From Przewalskia tangutica (Eukaryota; Streptophyta; Magnoliopsida; Solanales; Solanaceae), in assembly GCA_029844215.1 (NCBI GenBank), contig CM056723.1, forward strand, positions 8,516,980 to 8,580,979: a DNA stretch of 64,000 bases, written 5' to 3'. The notes beneath the pieces were generated by a model. It was not told where the DNA came from. It ran no database searches and saw only the letters and a program-made list of their open reading frames with translations. Positions 41,430 to 52,589 of the stretch are shown here, piece by piece (the stretch's first letter is position 1; each line of letters opens with the position of its first letter). Made by a program: the position numbers and the translations under genes.

Positions 41430-42970
41430 ATTCGCCCAACAGTGCCGAAATCAGACAGAACATAGACCAAGAGAGTTTTTCAAGTTGGAAAATCTCTCAT
41501 GATCTAAAGCTTTTGTAAAGATATCAGCTAGTTGATGAAGTGTGTCAACATAATCGATTCGCACTAGCTGTTTTTCAACCAAATCTCTTAAAAATAATGC
41601 CTAATATCTATATGTTTTGTACGAGAGTGCTGAACTGGATTTTTTGAAATATTAATGGCACTCATGTTATCACAATACAAAACCAAGATATTATTTGAAA
41701 AATCATAGTCGTCTAACATGTGTCTTAACCATATTAATTGAGAACAACAACTCCCAGCTGCTACATATTCAGATTCAGCAGTTGAGAGTGAAACACAGTT
41801 TTGTTTGCGACTATACCAAGAAACCAAATTATTGTCAAGGTAAAAACATCTTCCACTAGTACTCTTTATGTCCTCCACATCACCAGCCCAATCCGAGTCA
41901 CTATATCCTATTAGATTAGGATTAGTGTCTTTGGAATACCAAATTCCCAACTCACATGTGCCGACGACATATCTGATGACACGTTTAACGGCATTTAAGT
42001 GGGAGATTTTGGGACAGGCTTGGAATCGAGCACACACACACACACACTAAACATTATATCAGGACGACTCGCGATGAGATACAAGAGACTACCTATCATA
42101 GAACGATACAAAGTTGGATCGACATTTTCCCCAACATCGACTTTGCATATAGTCTGTGTTGATCCCATTGGGTCTTCATATGTTTAGCATTCTCCAATAC
42201 AAACTTCTTGACCAAATTCTTGGCATACCTGCTTTGGGAGATGAATATTCCCTCCTCGTTTTGCTTTATCTGCAAGCCTAAGAAAAAGGTAAATTCCCCT
42301 ATCATGCTCATCTCAAATGTTGAGGACATAGCTTCGACAAACGTCTTAATATGGGAATGTGAAGTCGAACCAAAAACTATGTCATCTACATAGATTTGAG
42401 CAATGACCATATCTACTCTGTGGTGTTTTATAAACAAAGTACAATCAGCTACACCACGTTTGAAACCAAATTCAAGAAGAAATTGAGTTAAACGACCATA
42501 TCATGCACGTGGAGCTTGTTTTAATCCATACAAGGTCTTTCTCAGCTTGTATACAAATTGTGGGTGGTGGGAATCTTCGAATCCTTTAGGTTGTTCAACG
42601 TAAACTTCCTTATCAATATATCCATTCAAGAAAGCACATTTTACATCCATTTGATGGAGAGTGATCTTCAAACAGCAAGCTATGACAAGCAACAATCTAA
42701 TTGACTTAATTCTAGCTACTGGAGCGAAGGTTTCCTCATAGTCAATCCCTTCCACTTGAGAGTATCCTTGAGCAAATAGTCTAGCCTTATTTCTCACAAC
42801 ACTTCCAGATTCATCTAATTTGTTTTTAAAGATCCATTTAGTTCTAATAACATTTGTATCGTTGGGGCGAGAAACTAAATCCCAAACTTCATTTCTAGTG
42901 AACTGTTCTAATTCTTCTTGCATAGCTTGTATCCACCAACTATCTTTCAGTACTTCATTGACATACATAC
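41430..42970 (-). pseudogene. SIRE reverse transcriptase and RNase H
   Basis: RT opens with WWIQAMQEELEQFTRNEVWD and carries QMDVKCAFLNG, LRKTLYGLKQAPRA and the intact catalytic IYVDDIVFGS. RNase H includes GYSDSDWAGD, LSTAESEYVAA and YCDNMSAINI. Breaks are a stop after GLKQAPRA (42501), a frameshift in a stretched AC repeat at 42031-42047, and loss of one T near 41590 that cuts the C-terminal tail (DIRHYF then stop). Otherwise it is close to a working copia RT. Confidence 0.85.
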
Positions 42971-43128
42971 ATATCTCACCATGTCTTGGTAATTCAGTGG
43001 GTTTTTCCTTCTCGTTCTCATTCCTTCGTGCACTTCTTCTATTACTTGGTCAGTTGGATGATTTTTCCTGATTCTGGATGAGGGATCCCGGCGTACTGGG
43101 TCGTGAATTTCAGTCTCTGTTTCCTCAT

Positions 43129-44133
43129 TCAAAAAACTGCAGTGTTCTCGGGTTCTGTTTCAGGTGTTGCTGCAGATGTCGTGACATTTGGCGCAACATC
43201 TGAATTTCCTGCATCCTGCGCTTCTTCCACAGTAATTATAACATTATTTTCAGAGTTGTTTCCTGTAAGATCAGCATAATCATCAAAAACTATGTTAACA
43301 GACTCTTGCACGGTTTTGGTTCGAAGATTATACACTCGGTAAGCATGGCTATTTTGGGAATAGCCTACAAAAATTTCCTTATAACTTTTGGAATCAAACT
43401 TAGCTAGGTGATTTCTATCATTTAAGGTATAACACACACACCCAAAAATGTGAAAATAGCGCATAGTGGGTTTTTTCCCATTAAGTATCTCATAGGGTGT
43501 CATTTTAGTTCCCGACGTAAGATAGACTCTATTGGTGATATGACTTGCGGTATTTAGAGCTTCTGCCCAAAAACGTTTAGACAACTTCTTAAAACTCAAT
43601 ATTACTCTAGTCATTTCTTGTAAAGTCCTATTCTTCCTCTCTGCTACTCCATTTTGTTGTGGGGTTATGGGAGCAGAAAACTCATGGAAAATACCTTTTT
43701 TTTCTCACAAAATGTAAAGAATTGATCTCAAACTCATTTCCATGGTCGGATCTAATCCGAAAAATAGAGGAATGATATAGATTTCTTATTCTAGAGTGTA
43801 ATACTTTGAACATGTCAAACGTTTGAGACGTTTCCTATAAAAAGAATATACATGAGTACCTGGAAAAGTCATCCACAATCACATAAGAATACTGCATACC
43901 TCCTAGGTTGTCTACTTTAATTGGACCCATTAGATCCATATGTAAAAGTTGAAAACAGTGAGACATACCTGAATGTTTTTCGTCATTTTGAACAACATTA
44001 TGGGAGACACGGGTTTGCTTACCTTTGAGACAGTCTTCACAAATCATTGTTTTATCTTTAGGACTGATTTTAGGGATTCCTCGTATAGCCTCATAAGAGA
44101 TTAATCTCTCAAGGTTCCGGTAGTTAACATGCC
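43129..44133 (-). pseudogene. SIRE integrase
   Basis: The zinc-finger end (ICEDCLKGKQTRVSH) and the start of the catalytic core (LHMDLMGPIKVDNLGG, VIVDDFSRY) lie at 43835-44047. The core and C-terminus are at 43129-43614, with FWAEALNTASHITNRV, GCVCYTLNDRNHLAKFDSKS and EIFVGYSQNSHAYRVYN. The region between (43615-43834) is shifted. A tail rich in Thr, Asn and Glu ends near 43140. Confidence 0.8.
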
Positions 44134-44523
44134 CTAATTTTTATGCCATAAGGTCGTATCATTCATCCTAACATTATTGCAAATCTCTTGTTCTCCAACA
44201 AGATAGCAATTATCGTATGTTCTTGTACCTGACATTACACATTGGTTAGATTCGTTTGTAACTGTACAAGCATACTTATTGAACTTTACCTCTAGATCGT
44301 CATCACACAATTGACTTATGCTAACAAGGTTAGCCATTAAACCATCGACGTGCAATACATTCTTCAAGGCCAAGATCCCTGGAACATTCAAGGTTCTTCT
44401 GCCTATGATTTTACTTTTGTCGCCTCCTCCATAAGTTACATTACCTCCATTTAGAGTCTCGTAGTTCTTTAGACACTCTTTTGTCCCCGTCATATGCCGA
44501 GAACATCCACTGTCAAAGTACTA
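44134..44523 (-). pseudogene. SIRE protease region
   Basis: The active site reads YFDSGCSRHMTG. An in-frame TAG (44521-44523) sits two codons before the active-site Asp and separates it from the gag frame. The frame is otherwise continuous: 44493 and 45342 are in phase. Normally a Trp or Trp-like codon would be here, so a TGG to TAG change is likely. The bases after TAG do not follow the CARYYA context known for readthrough. Confidence 0.75.
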
Positions 44524-46420
44524 AGAACCTGAAATATTAGTCCTCAAAGCAGTTAAAGCGACATTACATCGCACATTCACTCTGGGCCTCCAAACTTTCT
44601 TTACCTTTTTACGGTTTCTCGATTCTGGAATGTCGCATCGAGTGTTGTCTGAAATGTTGGGCAGCATTCTTGACGACATTCTACTCCTGGAGTTGTGTAA
44701 TTTAAAGCAGTAAGGTTTTAAATGGTCAGCTTTTTTACAGTGATGGCACACGTAATTCCTTTCTCTTATGAAGCTCATTGTCTCATTTTTGTCAAACAAG
44801 TTGGAGCATATCGCATTGAGGGAGTTCTTGTAGCTCAAACCTGCATATTGTGGTTGACTAACACTTAGGATTTGATCAAGTTTTGAAGTACCGGTGTTCA
44901 GCTTTTGGAAGGTAACTTCGGCCAGATCCAATTTAGCACTGATCTTACCAAATTCAAGGTCTTTTTTGGTAAGTGTAACCTCTAGTCGGGTTATTGTGCC
45001 TTTCAAACCTGCATTCTCAAGAGTTAAAGATTTTACCTTTGAGTCAAGTAGTTTGGATTCAAAAATTAAGTCTTTGCAAAGTTTTTGCAATTCTTTAATC
45101 ATGTCGTCCTTCGAGTCGACTTGAGTCTCAGGGTCAAATTCACAATTAGAAATGAAACCACTAAAGCAGTTAACATCTGAATAGTTAAAAAATTCATATC
45201 TGTCGGATGTTACTGGGCTTGCAGATGTCGTCGCTGATGTTGCCGAAAATGTCGGGACATTCGGGACGACACAGTCAGCGTCATTTTTATCATCTGACAG
45301 TGATTGTTCGAAAACAGTGGCCAGCATAGCTTGTGACTCCATTTCTGGTTTCTCTTCCTCTTCACCTTCATCGTCACTTAGAAAAATCCATAGACTTTTC
45401 CCAGCTTTTTGTTAAAGTGTTTTCACACTCGTTGGCATAATGACCCCATCCCGAGCAAGCATGACATTGAATACTTTCAAGCAGTTTGGGATTGAACTTG
45501 GTACGGTCTGAACTGGTTCTCCTAAGTTGATTTCCTTTTTGCGTTGTAGGAAGGGTTCTAGTGAATCATGGAATGAAGCCTTGACTTTGGTGCTCTTTGG
45601 GTTTAGATTTATTATTGTCACTGTTGAACCTTCTTAACATGGTATTGAATTTTCGAGTGAGAAGGGAAACGTTAGCACCATCCCCGATTTCTTCAAGATT
45701 TCCGTCCTCTTCATTGACTTGCGTCTCTAAAAATTTTGCTTGAAGTGCAACATTTTTGCCTCTATACAATGTCCTTTGATTTTCCATATTCATCTCATAT
45801 GTTTTGAGAATGCTCATTAGCGTATGGAGGTCCATTGTAGCAAGGTTGTGGGCTTCTTCAATCGCACATATCTTAATATTGAACTTTTCAGGAAGAGAGC
45901 GGAGTGCCTTTTCCACAAGTTGATTGTTGGTCAATGGAGACCCAAGTACTTGACATTCGTTAGAAATGTCGATCAAATTTTCGAAATAAGTTTTGATATC
46001 CTCCGACTCTTCCATCCTTAAACGTTCGTATTTACTCATGAGCATGCGGAACTTCGTTCTACGAACACTTGATCTACCTTCACAATGGGTTTGTAGGGTA
46101 TCTCAAACATCCTTGGCAGTTGAGCAATTTTGGATAAGTTTGAACATATAAAGATCTACCCATCCAAAAATCGCATTAAGAGCCTTTTCATTGAAGCCTG
46201 CACTATTGGTTTCTTCTACACTCGATTCGGCCTCAGGCTTAGGTAATATGTCGCCTTCCTCGTTCGGTGGGAGCATAGGAACGGTATATCCATTCGTAAT
46301 AGATCTCCATGCTCTCACATCAATGAATTTGATATGAGAACGTGGGCGAATTTTCCAATAAGGATAATTTGATCCATCTAAAATAGGAAGTCTACCAATA
46401 CTTGGATTAGCCCGATCCAT
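44524..46420 (-). pseudogene. SIRE gag
   Basis: The start ATG is at 46418-46420 (DRANPSIGRLPILDGSNYPY, a typical N-terminus). A TGA after TAKDV (46103) and a frameshift near 45600 break it. A CCHC knuckle, CHACSGWGHYANEC (about 45421-45470), is present but in another frame than its neighbours. A second, CHHCKKADHLKPYC (44710-44752), is in frame. The 44800-45130 stretch is a long coiled coil. The protein would form the particle and bind element RNA. Confidence 0.8.
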
Positions 46421-46462
46421 AGTTAAAGTAAAAGGACATTAGTATTTATTATGTTAAGTGTC

Positions 46463-46475
46463 GGCTCTGATACCA
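46463..46475 (-). other. SIRE primer binding site
   Basis: TGGTATCAGAGCC on the minus strand, one base from the 5' LTR. A perfect initiator-methionine-type site. Confidence 0.9.
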
Positions 46476-46476
46476 C

Positions 46477-47419
46477 TCGATGGGTCTCGTGGGTTACACT
46501 ATGGATTAATTAAAAACAAACAGCAAAACAAACTAAAACAGTATGTTGAAACAGTGTCGAATGTCAGGAGAAATGTCGTCTGACACAAGTGGTGACACTA
46601 ATATAAAACTTAAGAAAAACCTTTGAAAGAGTTTAAAATGCAGCGGAATAAATTAAAGAACACAAATGTTTAATTTCATAGGTTATATATTAATATAACT
46701 CATGATGGTCAATGACCAAAGGTATTGTATATATATATATATATACAATTGATATATTCCTTCTTTACAATGTTACAAGAAGATACAAAAGGAATAAAAA
46801 GGTTAAGTCGCAGATGACTTATGCCTGAAAATCTATCTAAAATAGAAGTGATCAACACCTCATTACAATTGATTCAATGAAAGAACAAATCTAAAATCTA
46901 GGCAGCACTTGTAATGTCGTACAGAATGTCGTCACAAATACAGACAACACTTGTTGATCCAGTTATCAATCTTATAATCTGGAGAGCTCTCTCGATCTTT
47001 TCTCTTGTGATTTTCTGGATATACAATCTTTGAAGTGACCTCTCTATTTATAGTAGAGAGTTCCTTTGACAGACTCCTCGATCAGTTGTGTAGGTTGAGC
47101 CAAATATGGAGCACGTGGGTAATAACTTGAGGCTGAAGAATCTCCAACTGCGTGGATTGTTTCTTCCACGTCTTACTCTTCAAGTTATGCAACCTCTTGG
47201 ACTTGGTCTTCATCGATCCTAAATCTGTTTTGAAGACTCCTTGCTAAGTCAATTTGTCATGTGACACAAAGATCACACTTTCCTAGAAAAAAAAATATCC
47301 GAGAAGATAGGCAAAACTGTTATCAGAATGTCAGCCCAAATGTCAAGACATTTGTTCTGACATTTTCTGAAAAACGATATGTTAAGAAAAATGTCATAAC
47401 ATCAATCCTAACATTAACA
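46477..47419 (-). repeat. SIRE 5' LTR
   Basis: 943 bp, matching 37323-38281. The main length difference is the AT repeat. Confidence 0.85.
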
Positions 47420-47524
47420 CCTTTTGTACTTTCCATGATAGACTTATATGAAACATGTGTAAATGATAGGAGAGCTTATTATATTTATTTCTATGGTTTC
47501 ATTGCAAAGCTGTTATTTCAATGT

Positions 47525-48776
47525 TGAGTTTATTTTATACATTCTTTTAAGTCTTTTTTAGTTAGTATTTTGCGTTTAGTATAGTGTTAGGTGTGTTTTT
47601 CTTTCTTTTGTGTCACAACGGTTATAAAGGAGAGAATACTACTTTTGAGGATGAAATTGCACAATAAAAGACCAAGAAATTAAGCCTAAGAAGTCCCGGA
47701 AAGAATATAAGAAATCAGATGAAATCCTGACAAAAAAATACATTGTAAACCGCACTGGGTCTACAGGCATAAAGCACCGCGGCGTAGAAATTCGATGGTG
47801 CGGCGATTCGGACAATTAGCGCGACTTGCAGTCATAAACGCGTAAAAATCAGATTCCGAGTCGATTTTTGACAAGGGTAAAAGGGTCTGAAACGCAAGTT
47901 TTCTTAGCTATAAAACCCCTAAAACCTTGTCATTATCATATATCATACTTTGGGAGGAAAAAGGAGGCCACAAACTACAATTGAAAACTCTTGTTCAAGT
48001 TCTTTCTCTTTCCTTTATTTTAATTTCAGTTTATGTTGGATTGTAAATTAGTTCTTGATATGACAATGTCTAGGAGCTAATTACTTTATTAGGGTTTTCC
48101 GTCGAATCTTCTTGAAACTCTTTCGTATAGTTAATGCATTAGTTAATTGATTTCTTCTTCAGCATATTAAGATCTATGCAATATTGGTTTGATTGCTTGA
48201 TAATTAACTGATCACTAATTGTCATCACTTATATGATTTCGAATCGAGATCCGAGAGGGGAGATTTGAATATGCTGTAATTGTTTAGATATAGGTTAAAA
48301 TCGTGGACGAAAGTACCCTGATACTTGTGTAGTATTTAAGGTTATTGTTCTTAATCTTCATGTGTGGTAAAATCTATCATAGAAATATAGAAGGTTTATG
48401 CATAAAGTTGAGTTTTTATATGTCCTAACCGGAATATAAGACAGATTAGTTAACCTGCTATCTCAATAAGAAGAAGAGTCATTATGCATTAACACGTGAA
48501 ATAGTGGATAGTTGAGGAGATTGGAAGTCTTATTTCCTTCATAACTGTTTTAAACTCAAAGTACTATCATCTTTAGTTTATTTTCTGCACTTTACTTTAA
48601 TTATAGTTTTTAGTCATAAATCCAAATAAAATAACGTTAGCCAAATAAATATCATAGATTTGATATTCGGTACTTGTTAAAACAGTCTCTGTGAACGATA
48701 AATTCAGTCTTACATATCTTTATTACTTGAACGATATGTACACTTGCGTAAGCATTTAAAAATATCGCAACATTCA
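47525..48776 (+). mobile_element. Solo LTR related to element F
   Basis: It starts TGAGTTTATTTTATACATTC, contains TTTAGTTAGTATTTTGCG, TTTCTTTTGTGTCACAA and GATGAAATTGCACA as in element F (reverse), and ends ACTTGCGTAAGC...CATTCA. No primer site or interior follows. Flanks AATGT (47520-47524) and ACTGT (48777-48781) match 4 of 5. GC boxes ACCGCGGCG and GTGCGGCG lie at 47776-47804. It lies 105 bp from the SIRE element. Confidence 0.7.
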
Positions 48777-48992
48777 ACTGTTAGTAAGTATGGCAACTGT
48801 CTCAATTGAGAGGCTAACCTTGCTGAGATAACTAATTATGCATACTATCAACGGGTGTGAACTGGAAATTAAATTTCGTTTTGATACGTAAGAACCGAAT
48901 GGAAAACATTTTGGTAAGGAATGCTTACGCACCTTAGCGACTAGCAGGTCTATCTAGTGAGAGTCGGATTAATCGAATCAATGGACTACAGA

Positions 48993-49173
48993 TAGTGGCG
49001 GAGCCACGTGAAGTAAAGTGGTGCAACTGTACCACCAATTTTTTGGAAATTTTCTATCAAAACGATGTCGTTTTGGATGAAACAGTGCGTTTTAATTTTC
49101 TTTGATCAAAAAAAAATTTGGCTGCACAAAACATCTATGTACCATTAAAATTTGCTTGCTGGCTCCGCCACTG
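48993..49173. mobile_element. hAT-type MITE
   Basis: TIRs TAGTGGCGGAGCCA and TGGCTCCGCCACTG bound 181 bp of non-coding DNA. Flanks ACTACAGA (48985-48992) and TCTACAGA (49174-49181) match 7 of 8. Same TIR group as the MITE at 2261-2428. Confidence 0.85.
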
Positions 49174-49181
49174 TCTACAGA

Positions 49182-50518
49182 CACTGAATGATTAAAAAAA
49201 AGAAACATGCATTAAGCTCACCTAGCTATAGTTCTCTTCATATTTGCAACTCTGAGACTTAATTTCTTCATGCGCTCTTTTTTTTTTCATTTTGTCTTCT
49301 AAAACACTACTACTACAAAATTTGTCCCCACTTCTGGCCTTCGGCTAATTTAACTCTCTTTTTCACATACTTCTTTTGCCTTGGGCTCTTGCCAAGTAGT
49401 AGCCCATTAAGCTCACTTAAATACATGTAACATTTCTATAGTTACATTTTCTCTCACAAAAAGAAAATTAAGTGGGCTATTATAGTGGATAGGCTGCGTT
49501 GGGTAGTTCATGGGCTCTGGCCCAATCCCAAGAAATTGAGTTTTGTTGAGGGTATGCATCAAAATTCAGGAGCAACCCATTGCTTTGCTGATTTGATGAA
49601 ACTGGTCCTAAGTTGATAATGACATCAATGCTATAATTCATACGAAAGGGAAACTAGAAACTTGTTTAAATTAGAGATTATGGTCAGAAAGACATTTGAA
49701 ATACCACGTTTTTGTGAATACTCTATCCGAACTATCATGTGTTTGCGTTTTCTACCTGAATTATCATCAACTATTTATCAAAGCACACCTCGAAGCTGAC
49801 TAGATCAAGTGCTTGAATACAATTGGTGGTCTTTAATTTTTTTTCCTACTTCTTATTTAGTGAAAATTTGTGGTCTAAAATATTCTTATTCGCTCGTCTA
49901 CAAAATCAGAGATTGGGGTTCGAACCCTAGTTCAATAACAAAAAAAATAACTTCGCAAGGCAAATGTTTCACAAAAGTTATGCCTTAAGGCATAACTTCT
50001 ATAGTTCTAGGTTTGAACCCCAGCTAAAAAAAAATATTTTTCGCAAGGCAATGCCTTATGACAAACTGCGGTATAACTTGCTCGAATAGGCATAGTTTGC
50101 TCTAAAACTTTGCCTTGAGATTTTTTATTTATTTTGCTGGGTTCGAACCCAAAACTTTAAGAGTATTTTCATTCATTTTTTAAATGATCATCCCAAAATA
50201 GAGACATTTGCGCTAATGACCCATAATAAAATAGATTAGATGAATAAAAAACTTAGAATAAAAATAATTTGCTCATGTCAATAATTGTGCTAAGAGTCAT
50301 CAAATGAGCTTGGACGTGAGGCCGACTCAACCCAACCTGCTAGTTTTTTATGGTTAGGCAGATCTTCTAGCTCAATCTAAACTTGGAAGTTATTAAACTC
50401 AGTTCCAGTCAGTCCATGACCTAACTATATTGGATTAGTTAATATTAATTTGGTATTCTTTCACCTTTTGGTTAACCACCTATGTTGGGCTGCAATTTAT
50501 ATATAACTAATATAAGTA
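49182..50518. other. Spacer with repeated GGTTCGAACC motifs
   Basis: No gene. Three B-box-like words (GGGTTCGAACCC near 49917 and 50149, GGTTTGAACCCC near 49993) occur. The first two are followed by an A-rich stretch and CGCAAGGCA, then ATGCCTT-type palindromes. This may be a SINE-derived tandem structure, but no complete A and B box pair or SINE end was identified. Confidence 0.35.
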
Positions 50519-50526
50519 TTAGTTAT

Positions 50527-51289
50527 CGGGGTATACATAGCTTGGATAAACCTGAAATTCAAATTGAAATCCGAATATTTTGGATTTATATTTTGAAAAT
50601 TTCGGATTCTAGATTGAGTTTCGGATTTAATTTTAAAAATTTTGAAGTTTGGATCGAATTTTGAATTTGAAACTTCAAATTTTTGGATATCCGAAAACCG
50701 AATTTCTTATACCTTATGTTTAGGCCACCCCACTATTCATTAACATATTAGTGCATTACTTAAGTCAAATATATCCTACTCATTACATATCAATCCCTAT
50801 ATTAAAAAAAATACTAAGTTTAATATGTTTGGATTTGTTAATTTTAAAGATGACTATTTTTTAGATTTCCTTTTTGTTTTCATTTTTAGTATATAGTCTA
50901 TTTATGGGATGATTTTACTAAATTAGACTTGTTCATTTGTAGACTAATATTGCTTCTGTTGCATCCTTGACAATGATTTTACTGCTTGTATGAGTATTTT
51001 ATTTATATGATTGTGATAGCAACGATAAATTATATATTAAGACAATTTGGTATAATTTTTTTTTTATTGTTCATTTTGTAAGAGGGAGAAGAAAAAGCAA
51101 TTCAACTTATAAGCCGAACCGAAAATTCAAATTATTCAAACCGATTTATTCAAAATCGAACATAAAAATTTTGATCCAATCAGAACGTATTTGGATCAAA
51201 TTTGGGTTACATGTTGTGAAATCCGAAAATCAAAATTATAATCTAAAATGTGCTAAACCCGATCCAAACCGACCGATGAACATACCTAA
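50527..51289. mobile_element. hAT-like non-autonomous element
   Basis: Perfect 8-bp duplication TTAGTTAT at 50519-50526 and 51290-51297. The imperfect ends GGGGTATACAT and ATGAACATACC are inverted. The interior is AT-rich with CCGAA, CGGAT and GATATCC words typical of plant hAT derivatives. No transposase. Confidence 0.65.
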
Positions 51290-51297
51290 TTAGTTAT

Positions 51298-52375
51298 ACA
51301 TTCTATTTGATATTATCTTATGCATAAGCATAAGTCATAACTAATACCTAGTAAACCATGGTATTAACAACACAGTGATTTTTAATACATGCATAAACAC
51401 GGTTAAAGACACAATTGTTCATGAAGTGCCTCACATAATGAGGATATTTTTGTAAACAGCTAATTATTTTTTAAAATTAGGCATGCATGTAATTTTAATA
51501 CATCAAACAAAACGGTGGATAAAAAATAATCTATACATAACTAATATCAGCATTATTAATGCCATCATATTCATCATTATTCTTATACACTCTATCAAAC
51601 GACCCCTTAGAGTTAAGACCCTTCCGAGTGAGTTGTATGTGCTTACAGGTCTTGTTTCACCATTGATTGGTCTATCGGCAAAGGCTCTTTGCGCCTCATT
51701 CTTCAAGAATAAGGAAGATCATTTTCAAGTTTGAATTTGTTCATTTGAAATCTGGGTTCTTCTACTTCTGTCTTTGGTGTTAAGTTATTTTCCAAGACGG
51801 CTCCTCTTATTCTACGATAATCCAAACTGCAGCGGCACCTCACGAACTTCTTACTGGGTACATCGTCCAACCCTGCTAGGGCTGGGTGGGCCGGTCTTGT
51901 TGACGGCCCAATGGATAGTTATGCACCAATAAATTTTGGGTCATTGGCATTTATGTCCCTATTTTGTGCTGGTGTTTAATATTTGCTTTCACAACAAATA
52001 ATTTTTTGCGGAGCATAAGTTTATATTTTCAAATTATAATATCCCATAAGTTATGTCCCGCAAGACTTTTTTCCTTAAAGAACTTATGTGCAGTTAGTCA
52101 TAAGTTCAACTGAAAAGGGATAAAAATTGAAGAGTAGCCCATTTGATGGTTCAATCGTGCAATTTCTTCATAAGTTTTTGCTCAAATAATTTTCAGTAAG
52201 ATTTCTATATCCATTGCAGAGGTTTTTAATTTGTCGGCAACAATTTTCTGGCCATAATTATTGGTATGTCAAATTTATTAGTCAATCAGCAACGAAAAAA
52301 TGAAATAAAATATATTCGATTCTCTATTTCCGTTCTTTAGTTGTAAGTATTTTACTTCATTTGTTTTTCTCTTTT
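51298..52375. other. Spacer without recognised features
   Basis: No ORF, repeat pair or RNA gene that I can support. Confidence 0.5.
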
Positions 52376-52380
52376 GTAAT

Positions 52381-52585
52381 TGTAAGATGATATTAATCTC
52401 CCTTGGGAGTCTTTCATTAATATCAAAGTATATATAGAGTACAATGTTCATCTCTTATACAATAGAAACTCTAAACTTATACAAAAGAGGAATTCTAGTC
52501 TTACCATAATTATATTTACACAATATATGAAAATATTCTAATTATGGGTAGGGATACAACTGTTTCTATGATATACATGTTTACA
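52381..52585 (-). repeat. Ale-2 3' LTR
   Basis: 205 bp, TGTAAGATGATATTAATC...CATGTTTACA. Confidence 0.9.
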
Positions 52586-52589
52586 CCCC

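Larger units (their letters stand above)
37323..47419 (-). mobile_element. SIRE-type Ty1/copia retrotransposon
   Basis: 10.1 kb in minus orientation. LTRs of 959 and 943 bp, flanks CCTTT at 37318-37322 and 47420-47424 (the exact edge is blurred by a T run), a perfect TGGTATCAGAGCC primer site and an AAAAAGGGAGAAAA polypurine tract. The order is gag, protease, integrase, RT and RNase H, then a gap and an extra ORF before the 3' LTR. The long size, two zinc knuckles and extra 3' ORF fit the SIRE/Maximus lineage. The coding region has at least five stops or frameshifts. Confidence 0.9.

Noticed and set aside
49985..50010. tRNA gene signal from GGTTTGAACCCC
   Set aside because: A B-box alone; no acceptor stem, anticodon arm or A-box at the right spacing.
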